This document shows positions 55,141-64,000 of a stretch of 64,000 bases of DNA, one piece after another (positions within the stretch are counted from its first letter, which is position 1; each line of letters begins with the position of its first letter). The translations under genes were made by a program, and so were the position numbers. A model generated the notes under the pieces. It saw only the letters and a list, made by a program, of their open reading frames with translations, was not told the origin of the DNA and ran no database searches. The stretch comes from Acholoe squamosa (Eukaryota; Annelida; Polychaeta; Phyllodocida; Polynoidae), in assembly GCA_949317995.1 (NCBI GenBank), contig OX439035.1, positions 4,339,227-4,403,226 of the forward strand, given 5' to 3'.

Positions 55141-56154
55141 GAAAGGCCGCTGATGCACGAGTGCATCATGCAAATTGGTCATCATGATTCACCAATGAAG
55201 TGCTGGTGAGCAGCCTCGCCAGCACTTCATTAGTGCATCATGCCGACCCTACAGGGTTGATACAGAAACTCCCAGAGGGTCAGCATGTTGCACCAATGAA
55301 GTGCTGGCAAGTAGTCTCACCGACCTTAACTCGTGCCCGTCGGTTCTGAGAACACGTCAGCGAAGCAAAGCACAGCAGTGTCTGCCGATGAACACAAGGA
55401 GCCCAGTGTATCACTGACCCTACAGGGTTGATACAGAAACTCCTAGAGGGTCGGCATGATGCTTCAATGAAGTGCATGCGAGTAGTCTCACTGACCCTAC
55501 AGGGTTGATATAGAAACTCCTAGAGGGTCGGCATGATGCTCCAATGAAGTGCATGCGAGTAGTCTCACTGACCCTACAGGGTTGATATAGAAACTCCTAG
55601 AGGGTCGGCATGATGCTCCAATGAAGTGCATGCGAGTAGTCTCACTGACCCTACAGGGTTGATATAGAAACTCCTAGAGGGTCGGCATGATGCTCCAATG
55701 AAGTGCATGCGAGTAGTCTCACTGACCCTACAGGGTTGATATAGAAACTCCTAGAGGGTCGGCATGATGCTCCAATGAAGTGCATGCGAGTAGTCTCACT
55801 GACCCTACAGGGTTGATATAGAAACTCCTAGAGGGTCAGCATGATGCTCCAATGAAGTACTGGCAAGTAGTCTCACCTACCCTACAGGGTTGATACAGAA
55901 ACTCCTAGAGGGTCGGCATGATGCTCCAATGAAGTACTAACAAGTAGTCTCACCGACCCTACCGGGTTGATACAGAAACTCCCAGATGGTCGGCATGATG
56001 GTCCAACCCTACCGGGTTGATACAGAAACTCCTAGAGGGTCATCATGATGCTCCAACGAAGTGCATGCGAGTAGTCTGGCCAGCACTTCATTAGTGCATC
56101 ATGATGACCAGTGGACATGATGCATTAATGCATCAGCAGCCCTTAAAGGGTTAA
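55141..56154. mobile_element. TTAA-type MITE expanded by internal tandem amplification
   Basis: Begins GAAAGGCCGCTGATGCACGA and ends GCATCAGCAGCCCTTAAAGGG + TTAA at 56151. Between the normal modules, the internal segment has been multiplied into a 77-bp array, so the element is about four times its usual length. Confidence 0.82.
55246..56090. repeat. 77-bp minisatellite (about 10 copies) inside the MITE
   Basis: Unit GACCCTACAGGGTTGATATA + GAAACTCCTAGAGGGTCGGC + ATGATGCTCCAATGAAGTGC + ATGCGAGTAGTCTCACT. Five central units are nearly identical while the outer units are diverged. An unrelated 80-bp piece interrupts the array at 55322-55410. Confidence 0.94.
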
Positions 56155-56309
56155 CATGGCCTTACCTTGCCCCCATCCTTATCAGCAGGTTCAGCCCCAC
56201 ATTACCAGGGTTATCAGGTTGATTGATTGATTGATTTGTGTTTTACAGCACTTTAGCTGCACTAAGTGGCTATCCCGTGCTTCACAGGTTGATAATTTAA
56301 CAGAGGAAT
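56155..56309. other. Short intronic stretch
   Basis: (GATT)n at 56219-56236, nothing else. Confidence 0.6.
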
Positions 56310-56420
56310 GTGTCAGTGCCCGCGCATATGTGCACCACACACATCCTGAGGGGATAGGAAAGAGGAGATATAGACCCTTTTAAGTGGGCTAGGGAAGCCC
56401 GTTCCCTTCGGTGGAGTTGA
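56310..56420 (-). mobile_element. SINE-like retroposon, inverted fragment
   Basis: GCCCGCGCATATGTGCACCA, CCTGAGGGGATAGGAAAGAG and TTTAAGTGGGCTAGGGAAGC match the reverse of 38548-38650. Confidence 0.7.
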
Positions 56421-57814
56421 ATCACTCTTGGGTTTTGGTTGATGAAAAGGTATGTGTAAGAAGGGGTGAAAGGGTTGTCTTTCTCATGTAGAAGGAAACA
56501 AGATAAATGTTAATGATCTATAAAAGAGAGAGGGGAAAGTAATGAATAAGATGGACCTCCTAAGTCCTGTTGAAGGTTTGTCCTGCTTTTGGTACTCTTT
56601 GGACCAGGCTGATCAGTACATAAGCCGGGGCGGAATTTGTTGACCCTCCAAGCCCCATTTGGAGGGAGGGTTATCAGGTGCTAACATGGTACAGATGCCT
56701 CTTATCACTAACAGGTAGGGGAAGACAGCAGTCGACCTTGGCAAACACCTAAAACCCACTCTACACTCAACAGGTGCCTTAGTAGCCATTTACCCATAGG
56801 GTGCTAGGGAATCTTTTTCAGAGAACTCCAGCTATAATTATCAGGGTAAGTTAACTATTGCCCAAAGTGCACTGATTTCAGTCAGGTACCGTAATGCTTC
56901 TCGAAGGCACAAAGTGGGTATAAGGCGCACCCTTAGTCTAAAGGAGATGCAACTGGGATTTTGAGCAGTTGTCACTGTTCTATACAGTCAGATCTTGATA
57001 GTCCACCCCTTGTGGTTGCAAGCAAAATGATGGCAGATATCACATCTGGCGGACTATCAAGTCATATTTGAATACTAATATACTAGAACTGTTACACCCA
57101 AATCCTGGCGGATCCTGTGTATGTCGGGCTATCAAGGGACGGACTATCAAGGCCTCACTGATATCCTCACCTGCATGGGGCACCCTACTTAAGGTAGGTT
57201 TTAGAAGGGGCGGCTGGGGCTTATCCGCGGATATAAGCGAGGCACACTTAGTAATAAAAGTATGGTCAGACACATCAGATTACAACAAAATTATTGAGCA
57301 ATTCCATTACTGCTCATGAATTCTTTTAGAGTAGAAAGTTAAAAAAACCTTAATCAAGACAAATGTCATCTGATATTGTCTTGCATTTGAAGAACCTTTA
57401 TTGAATTTGAGGATTCACTAAAGTGTACTTTCCAAACGGCGTGTGAATAATACTCTCATGTCACCACCGATTAATACAACATGGGCGACCGTGTACAGTG
57501 ATGGGTTGTCAATTGTCAATAGAGCAAACCAGCTTGGCCTGCCACTTGAATGAGTTTTTACGAGGTTGAGATCGACAACGGTAAACCATAAATATGGCTT
57601 TGGTAATGAATTGCACGGTCGCATTACGACATTGAGTTGTCAGAGAGAATTGACGAGTCTAAATCAATGCTATGTTACCATGGTAGCAGTCAACAGAACT
57701 AGATTGGTCTGTTGTTGATCTATGAATGACCAATAAAGGTAGACCTCATCTCATTAGCCCTATTGGGCTATTCTTGTAACTCAGGCCAAAGTCCGACTGG
57801 AAATAAGGCGAATC
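56421..57814. other. Intronic stretch with two decayed DNA-transposon pieces
   Basis: 56886-56990 is the left part of a TA-type MITE (TACCGTAATGCTTCTCGAAG, GGTATAAGGCGCACCC). 56985-57150 has CAGTCAGATCTTGATAGTCC and GGGACGGACTATCAAGGC ends of a pogo-like element. No gene seen; the opposed frames at 57040-57319 lie in these pieces. Confidence 0.55.
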
Positions 57815-58385
57815 ACATGTATACCATGAATTCTCGCATAAAAGTCACAGCTGGTACCAGAACCCAAATGGAGATGAGCCTTATTCTAGGGAGCAGCAGT
57901 GACGTCATAGCAACCAGCGCGGCCCTTATCAGGCTTATCTCCCTACTGATAAGAATCCCCATGAAGGGTTAAATTGAATAGGTAATGTACTAGAAAAGGG
58001 TGTTAAAATCCTTATCAGAAAAGATCTAGGCATCGTACAGCAAAATGCATTCCAAAACCAGAAAGATATTCAAAATTTGCATCACATACTTGATGCATTA
58101 TTTTCTAATCCCAATATTTGAAAAGAAAACAGCAAAAAGGCTACATTTTCTAGTACGTTGCCTATATAATTTGACCCTTTGCCAGGTCCCTAGCAACCAG
58201 GGTTCTGCCCCCGAGAATAGGAGATTCCCAAAGTCAGGGTGTAGCTTATAGGAGGGGTTTGTGCACCATAGATTAGAATGAACTAAGTTACCAATGTTCA
58301 AGCCACAGGTGCAGCTTCTACCATGCTCTAAGACTTAGGGTGCGGCTTATACGAGGGTGCGGCTTATGAGGGAATTCACAGTAAT
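57815..58385. mobile_element. TA-type MITE, GAATTCTCGCATAAAAG family, long interrupted copy
   Basis: Left TACCATGAATTCTCGCATAA with CTGGTACCAGAACCCAAAT. Right TACGAGGGTGCGGCTTATGA and GGGAATTCACAGTA. Interior insertions make it longer than the sisters at 37049 and 42427. A perfect CRE plus X-box-like TGACGTCATAGCAACC lies inside at 57900. Confidence 0.65.
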
Positions 58386-58556
58386 ACGCACCCCAATAGA
58401 GCACAGCTGGGGCTTGTATTTGAGCTGTTCTGTATTAGTTGGTAGTCTTAAAGCCCTCACTTACAAGTCAGTAAATTAGTTCCAGATACATTCAGGCACA
58501 GCTTACTTTGGGCTAAATTGCAGGTTAAAATGAGCCAAGTAAACTCTAAACTGGTT

Positions 58557-58609
58557 AAAAGGAGGGGGCGTGTACATCCGCACCTCCGTCTAAATCAGCC
58601 ACTGCGGAG
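58557..58609. mobile_element. hAT-like MITE right-end fragment
   Basis: GGAGGGGGCGTGTACATCCG and GTCTAAATCAGCCACTG. Confidence 0.5.
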
Positions 58610-58793
58610 CTACTACAGATTTACCTGCCTTTTTAGTTTGGTGGTAAAAAGTGGAGAAAAAAAGTATGATGAGTGAATTTCAACCAAACTGGTGTGAATT
58701 GAGCGAGCGGCAGTATTAGCTCTATTGTGGCACGGGGATTGATCTGGTATGGGCTATTTAGCACTATGCATATTTCAACATGTATAAACCTTT

Positions 58794-59024
58794 AAATGGT
58801 GCACAACGCATTAATACATCATGCGATTGGTTGTCATGATGCATGAATGCAGCCCTGGTGAGTAACGCCCCATTGCTACATTCATGCATCATGCCAAGGG
58901 GTTGATACACTCCTAAAAAGTCAGCATGATGCACCAAATAAGTGCCTTGCGCTGACTCGCATCATGATACCCAATTGGCATGATGCACGACACACTCATG
59001 CATTACCGTTCATCAAAGATTTAA
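58794..59024. mobile_element. TTAA-type MITE, degraded copy
   Basis: ATAAACCTTTAAATGGTGCA at the left, GATGCATGAATGCAGCCCTG, GGGGTTGATACACTCCTAAA and ATTGGCATGATGCACG modules. Confidence 0.65.
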
Positions 59025-59128
59025 AGAGTCAATATACAACATACACAGTGGGTTATTGTGATGTTGTTGAAGCTTTGTAAACTGCTGTATTGGCAGTATC
59101 AAATCCCTTAAGTGGATTGTGCATGCAC

Positions 59129-59674
59129 TACAGTAAAACCTCGCTCATAAGCCTACCTCAGTCGTAAATTGGGGGTAGAGTTTGGGAAATGTTATAAGCC
59201 ATTTTTTTCAGTTTTCTCTCTATTCTATTATAATAAACCCCCCGTCATAAGCCGGGGTAGAGTTTGAGCAAATGTTAGAAGCCAGTTTTGGTCTAAAATC
59301 GGAAAATGAAATCGGCTTATGACCGGTACTCAATTCACCAAAGTTTGCCCCCAATAAGGCTTGGCCAAAGTTTGGGATGCGCCTTATATGCAGGGCCTGT
59401 GAACTGTAGAATAGTCCTCAAGTCACCAAAGTTTGTCCCCAAATGAGGCTTCACTACATGATTGGCCAGAGTTGGGGATGTGCCTTGAACTAGAATAAAA
59501 GCTGTCTTATATATTAATTTATATTGATTTCTATTAAAATATGGTTCAAAAACTTTTAAACTTTTGGAAAACCCCAGTCATTAGCCGGGGGTAGACTTTG
59601 GGAGAATTTTAGAAGCCGATTTTAGTCAAAGGTAGAAGAAAAAAAAAGCGGCCTATGACCGGGGTTTTACGGTA
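59129..59674. mobile_element. TA-flanked MITE, CAGTAAAACCTCGCTCATAAGCC family, composite
   Basis: TA + CAGTAAAACCTCGCTCATAA at the left and TATGACCGGGGTTTTACGG + TA at the right. Two internal insert-like segments (59330-59500) repeat AGTCACCAAAGTTTG and GGGATGYGCCTT. Confidence 0.75.
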
Positions 59675-59808
59675 GGTAATATAGCCCGCTGTATTGTGTT
59701 TCAGCATTGCAGTACATCACCAATACTGATATTTGAAAATAGAAACTTGAAATAGCCATTTAAGGGATGCACTGTTCTACTTCATCATGGTATTTATTTG
59801 CCTTCATC

Positions 59809-60012
59809 ATGGCCCTTATGTAGGAGTGCATCATGCCCATTGGTCATCATGATGCACCAATGAAGTACTGCTCACCAGAACTTCATTGCTGCATCATGCT
59901 GTCCGTCCGTGAGTAACCCTGGTGAGTTACCAGGGCTGCACTCATGCCGCATGAATAATGCCCGTCGGTCACGATGATGCATCACGACAACCAATGATGC
60001 ATTGATACATGA
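59809..60012. mobile_element. TTAA-type MITE, decayed copy
   Basis: CCCTTATGTAGGAGTGCATC, CATGATGCACCAATGAAGTA, CCTGGTGAGTTACCAGGGCT. Ends are lost. Confidence 0.6.
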
Positions 60013-60269
60013 ATTCAGCTCGAAAACGGCAAATAATCAACATTAGTAGGCATTTAGTGCTTAGTTCAGATTCCTGAAATACAAAGCAAATCATGAAATA
60101 GGTAGTTGGTAAAGTATGAATGTATAATCAGGTCCATTCTGATATGCAAGCGGAATAAGAACGAGCAGAATAAGAGACTGGGCACTATGCCTGTATTGTA
60201 ATGCAATGCACTTCATTTTGCTGCAAAGATGAGGCCAATGACATTCAACATCTGTTATAACTTAGGTGT

Positions 60270-60415
60270 CACAGAATGCATTGATATATCATGTGCATTT
60301 GTTGGACTGCTGTGGGTCCTGGTGAGTGTGTTACATTCATGCACCATGCAGACAAAATTGATACCATCAATAATGGTAGGCTGAGCATGATGCATGAATG
60401 TAGCCCTGGCGAGTC
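60270..60415. mobile_element. TTAA-type MITE, fragment
   Basis: AATGCATTGATATATCATGT, GAGCATGATGCATGAATGTA and GCCCTGGCGAGTCACCC modules. Confidence 0.55.
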
Positions 60416-60439
60416 ACCCACAAGGACCATTCAGGCAAT

Positions 60440-60655
60440 TGGGTGTAAGCGTGACTGGAGGTGGTTCCTGGCGACATACACTGATAAAAGCTAGCTGATA
60501 GGATGGAACCAGCATGTCCCTGGAAGTGGGTGTTACCCAGGGACAAGGTACCCATCATGGTATGTCTTATCAGTGGGGTTTACCTCAACCAGTGAAATTC
60601 AAAATGGTGGACACACAGGACATCCATACTAAGCCCTATAGGCATTAGCGGTCCT
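60440..60655. repeat. Dispersed repeat with GATAAGA/TCTTATC motifs, copy 3
   Basis: GGTGTAAGCGTGACTGGAGG-like start, GGCGACATACACTGATAAAA, CATGTCCCTGGAAGTGGG, GGTACCCATCATGG and ATTCAAAATGGTGGACAC. As at 13735, it sits inside a TTAA-type MITE fragment. Confidence 0.72.
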
Positions 60656-60844
60656 TAAAGGTCACCGTTATGTATTCTCTTACATAAATGTTGCCCTCTG
60701 ATTGCTTCAGTCTACAGCAGGCGGTTATCAAGTTACTTATTGTCCTACACCCTGTAGGACCATCCAGAGGTTAAGCTGCCATGTCATGTTATTGCCTCTC
60801 ACAGCTGTGAATAAATGAATTGAATTGAACTAGATTAATTTGTA

Positions 60845-61180
60845 GTCATGATGCATGAATACAGCCCTAGTGCTTAACTCACCATTTATTAGCATGATGC
60901 ATTCATAGAACATAGAATGCAAGCATCATGCCCATTGGTTGTCATGATGCAGCAATGAAGTCTGTGCAAGTCTGCTCACCAGCAGTTCAGTGGACCATCA
61001 TGCTGACCATCTGAGAAGGTATCAGTCTTAAAGGCGCTCTGAATCGAGGACCTACGTCCGCCGACGTTAGCACTGTGGCGGACGTAGCCGATTCAGAGCT
61101 CCTTTAAGGCATTGGCATGTAGCTCACCTGGGTTGTATTCATGCATCATGCCAACCAATGGGCATGATGCATTGATACTC
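60845..61180. mobile_element. TTAA-type MITE modules with a nested small palindrome
   Basis: GTCATGATGCATGAATACAG, GCAATGAAGTCTGTGCAAGT, ATGCTGACCATCTGAGAAGG, then the foldback at 61027 and GCATCATGCCAACCAATGGG. Confidence 0.55.
61027..61108. mobile_element. Small foldback MITE (82 bp)
   Basis: CTTAAAGGCGCTCTGAATCG pairs with CGATTCAGAGCTCCTTTAAG, and CCTACGTCCGCC pairs with GGCGGACGTAG. The loop is GACGTTAGCACTGT. Confidence 0.82.
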
Positions 61181-61364
61181 TATCACCCCTTATGGAGTTC
61201 ATGTATTATACTACCCAGAAAGGGCCATCTTTGTGACAATACAAGCCATGGCCTCCAGGTCCCCTGTTCAGTATGCTGTACCACCTCTGTACAATCCCTT
61301 GTGGATTCAGCCTCTCCGGTTCCCAGGCATTTCATTCGCTCCACCGAATAACCAATAACCAATA

Positions 61365-61506
61365 CATTATGGGGTTGATACACCCAAAGGATCGGCATGA
61401 TACTCCAATGAAGTGCTGGGGAGCAGACCTGCCAGCACTTCCTTGGTGCATCATACCGACCGATGGGCATGATGCACTCCTGCATCAGCGGCCTTTAGAG
61501 GGCTAA
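61365..61506. mobile_element. TTAA-type MITE, right half
   Basis: GGGTTGATACACCCAAAGGA, hairpin CCAATGAAGTGCTGGGGAGC/CTGCCAGCACTTCCTTGG, right end GCATCAGCGGCCTTTAGAGG. Confidence 0.7.
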
Positions 61507-61674
61507 AGGAGCTGCTCTTAGTCGTCCTCCTGAGTGAGTGAGAAAGGCCTCAGGCTCAGCAGGTCTTCATTGGGAAGCTCGCGGTGCAAGTCCCACTCAA
61601 GTAGCCTCCATTTATCCTGCCTCGCTTACTTGAACCTTGTCCTTCGGGGACACCTGCTGTCATCACCAATACCA

Positions 61675-61707
61675 CCACTAGGTGGCACCAGGGCCGCCAG
61701 GTGGCAG
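61675..61707 (+). promoter_or_regulatory. Two tandem CTCF-like motifs
   Basis: CCACTAGGTGGCAC (61675-61688) fits the 14-bp CTCF core consensus at every position. CCGCCAGGTGGCAG (61694-61707) differs at one. They are in the same orientation, 19 bp apart. CTCF is conserved in bilaterians, so an insulator role is plausible. Motif inference only. Confidence 0.5.
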
Positions 61708-61856
61708 CACTGTGACAGACCGGCACAGGAAACCAATCTAGTGTAAGTGGTGCATTCTGGGAAGTGAGAAGAATTATGGGATGGTGATCCTGTTGGCAGA
61801 CACTTGGAGCACTCTCTATTGTCTGTCACGTGTAGATGGAGTGAGATAGCGATACT

Positions 61857-62096
61857 GGGGCACCCAAGGGGACCCCCCCGCCTGATGTCGCATTGTCGCC
61901 AATGTTCAAGTCTTCAGGTCACATGTCACTTTTTAGGGGAAAAAATTGTCTATAAAGAAAGCCATGGCTCAAAATTCAAGGCTGTAGGTCACATGTCACT
62001 TTTTTAGGGAATGGACATGTCACTTTGAAAAGGGTGGAATGTCACCTCAAAATGGGCAAATGTTGCCATGTCGGTTTTTACCCCTTGGGGGCCATG
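61857..62096 (+). repeat. TGTCAC-rich dispersed repeat, copy 3
   Basis: GTCTTCAGGTCACATGTCAC, GGACATGTCACTTTGAAAAG and GTTTTTACCCCTTGGGGGCC parallel 8372-8620 throughout. Confidence 0.75.
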
Positions 62097-62360
62097 ATAC
62101 TGGCAATTTGCATCCTTGAATTTGTTAATCAGCCAACCAATGATCTTAATGTTAGTGGCCTGTGTGTAAATTGTACTGTGTCCAAGGTTCTCATTGGTCA
62201 GCCACCAGGTTGTGAGGCATCCCCCTCATTAGCTACTATTGCACACTGCTATGAGTGTCCAGTTTGGGAGTAAACTTATGGATAGAGATAGGTCCAAGTC
62301 ATTGGTATGCTGCTGTAGAGGCCTCTGTAGCCAATCAACTCTTCAAATGGTGTTCTAAAC

Positions 62361-62450
62361 CTTTAAAGCGGGGCCAGCACGGGAAATTTCAACATGGGTA
62401 CTGCATCAAAGATCGTTGATTAATTCGCGACGACCTGATTGGTCAATGGG
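62361..62450. mobile_element. Half copy of the 18354 MITE
   Basis: TTTAAAGCGGGGCCAGCACG, AACATGGGTACTGC and CGCGACGACCTGATTGGTCA correspond to the reverse of the right half of 18354-18528. Confidence 0.55.
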
Positions 62451-62665
62451 TGGTCATGATGCTTTTCATGATGCATGTATTGCAGCCCTGGTGACTGTCT
62501 TTGCCAGCCCTGTATTTGTGTATCTTACCAAATTTATGGGGTTGATACTCTCTTGAATGCTCAGTATGATGAGGCTGAGCGTTCGACTCACCAGCACTAC
62601 ACTGGTGCATCATGACAAATCAAAAGAAAATGGACATTTTGGCATCATGCGGCCCTCTGGTGGTG
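62451..62665. mobile_element. TTAA-type MITE, decayed copy
   Basis: GTCATGATGCTTTTCATGAT, TTGCAGCCCTGGTGACTGTC and GGGGTTGATACTCTCTTGAA modules. Ends are lost. Confidence 0.55.
62651..62663 (-). promoter_or_regulatory. CTCF-like motif, minus strand
   Basis: CCACCAGAGGGCC on the minus strand fits the CTCF core over its first 12 positions and differs at the 13th. It faces the plus-strand pair at 61675, giving a convergent arrangement about 1 kb apart. Confidence 0.4.
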
Positions 62666-62666
62666 T

Positions 62667-63141
62667 AACAGAAAACTAATGACATAGGGAGCCTAAGTCT
62701 CGCGATAAACTATGTCGTAAAAAAATTTCTGATTTGAAACTAAAATAACCAATACTTGAATTGACAAGAGGCCCACCATATTTGAAATTTTAAGGCTCAA
62801 CTCTCATTCTTAAAAAAGTTATGCTAGGCCTAAAACTTTCCCCTATCCCCCACGCCTGCAGGCGATAATATGCTGAGCTCAGAATCCGCCCGCACGTGAC
62901 GTGACTTCGCCTCCCTATAGAAGTGGTTCTGGCGTCACATGTTTGCAGTGACGTGATAATGGCGGATGAGCTGACGGCAGAGCCAGAGTGCCAATATGGC
63001 TGCCACTGCTTAGCAACCACATAGCAACAACAGCCTGTGGCCTTGAAGCCAATGTGAACTCTATTCTTATCGCTCCATGCTCAGATTTACTTCCATAATG
63101 ATAAATGTAGTACAATAAGAGACCCCGCTGAGTGTCAATAT
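62667..63141. other. CpG-containing stretch with E-box/CRE-like motifs, no gene seen
   Basis: CACGTGACGTGAC at 62894, GTGACGTGATAATGGCGG at 62948 and TTAGCAACCACATAGCAAC at 63010 recall regulatory sequence. No coding exon with the needed phase was found. Confidence 0.4.
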
Positions 63142-63233
63142 CAGGGTTGCCAACTCTCACGCATTGGCACACACTCCAGAAGAGGGTGGTGCTGTAAACA
63201 GTACGGCCAATTGCGTGAGAGTTGGCAACCCTG
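63142..63233. mobile_element. MITE with CAGGGTTGCCAACTCTCACGC ends
   Basis: Left CAGGGTTGCCAACTCTCACG, right CGTGAGAGTTGGCAACCCTG, perfect inverted repeats of at least 20 bp around a short loop. CAGGG...CCCTG ends suggest the hAT group. Target duplication not clear. Confidence 0.85.
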
Positions 63234-64000
63234 CAATTTGGCTTCTGCATAGCAACAACAGATTACCGTTCCGCTATAGCCTTGAACCAGATGCACTTAC
63301 AGACCAGAATGGACACATTGTGAACCAGAAATAACCTGCACTGTGTTCCCTTGCTAAGTGACTTATCAGTGAATGTAAATAGCTTTTTTACCTCTATTTG
63401 TAGGTCCTGCCTATATGTGGCAGTGTAGAACAGAAACGTTAAGTTAGAGACAGACGCTAACTCTTTTGTGAGAAAGTAAAGAACAAAGACTGCTCTTGAA
63501 GCACACAAAATGGTTTATGTTTAAAACAACTCTGACAGGCAGACTGCAGCATTTCGGAGCATCTTAATTGCTCTAAGACATCGACCGACTTGCTAGGCCC
63601 TAGCCCCTGCTCAGTTCCCCAAATGCACTACCAAGCCTTTTATAAGCATATCATCAGGGTTTAGTGAGGACTTACCCGGACAGTGTTTATACTAGTACTT
63701 TTCTACAGATACACTCATAAACAGATCACTCAGCATACCTAAGTGATAAAGGTGTCTAGTCCGGCATCAAGTGTTTACTCGCCCATGTCTTAATATAGGC
63801 CATTGCCCCGGGGGGGGGGTCACTTCATATGTTGGAGATACACATGTGTGCGACTGGCAAGGGTACTTTTTGAGCAAAATCCCTTTAAGCAAGGGTCCCT
63901 TTTGCCCAAAAAATCCCTCTAAGCAAGGGTCTGTTTTTGCCAAAAGTCATCATGCGCATCACTTTTTGACAAGATTTACCCACAAGAGGGGCAATTTTTT
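63234..64000. other. Intronic stretch to right edge, no gene seen
   Basis: GCAAAATCCCTTTAAGCAAGGGTC-type duplication near 63885-63930 (motif TAAGCAAGGGTC twice). No further stomatin exon recognised. Confidence 0.5.

Overview
This window is from an animal nuclear genome, most likely a marine invertebrate. It has intron-rich gene structure with GT/AG splice sites, an intact Ty3/gypsy-type LTR retrotransposon, dense small DNA transposons (MITEs), SINE-like copies, long (AT)n microsatellites and many minisatellites. I see nothing bacterial. I cannot name the species. A SINE tail ending in GGCGTTAAAC plus CACTCACTC fits molluscs or other invertebrates, but this is only a lean.

Layout. (1) Positions 1-6290 hold a minus-strand Ty3/gypsy element: pol (protease, reverse transcriptase, RNase H, integrase; open for 1,374 codons and running off the left edge), gag (445 aa) and one LTR of about 813 bp. 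Its complete frames suggest a young insertion. (2) From about 8.07 kb to beyond the right edge runs one plus-strand host gene of the stomatin (SPFH/band 7) family. I can support six exon segments: three candidate alternative first exons (8071, 19117, 35417), all ending in the same splice phase; two adjacent 122-nt exons (37514 and 37690), both coding the Cys-rich membrane-hairpin segment, separated by a 54-nt intron; and a 70-nt exon (47094) starting the SPFH domain. I did not find the rest of the SPFH domain before position 64000. (3) Everything else from 8 to 64 kb is intronic or 5'-flanking sequence packed with repeats.

The repeats fall into recurrent families: a modular palindromic MITE flanked by TTAA (piggyBac-like), present in some 25 or more full or partial copies; several TA-flanked MITE families (Tc1/mariner-pogo-like) whose ends all carry variants of an ATAAGNCGC motif; CAG...CTG-ended (hAT-like) MITEs; a SINE; a TGTCACATGTCAC-rich dispersed repeat; and minisatellites with units of 18, 21, 34, 38, 40, 43, 47, 52, 69, 74 and 77 bp. 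At least three minisatellites are tandem amplifications of pieces of the TTAA MITE.

How the gene parts work together: three first exons joined to either hairpin exon would give up to six N-termini in front of one shared SPFH domain. Including both hairpin exons shifts the frame and gives an early stop, so they should be mutually exclusive. This is the most interesting biology in the window. Long open frames over the minisatellites, including 443-, 307- and 275-aa frames at 16-17 kb, are artefacts of repeat units whose length is a multiple of three.
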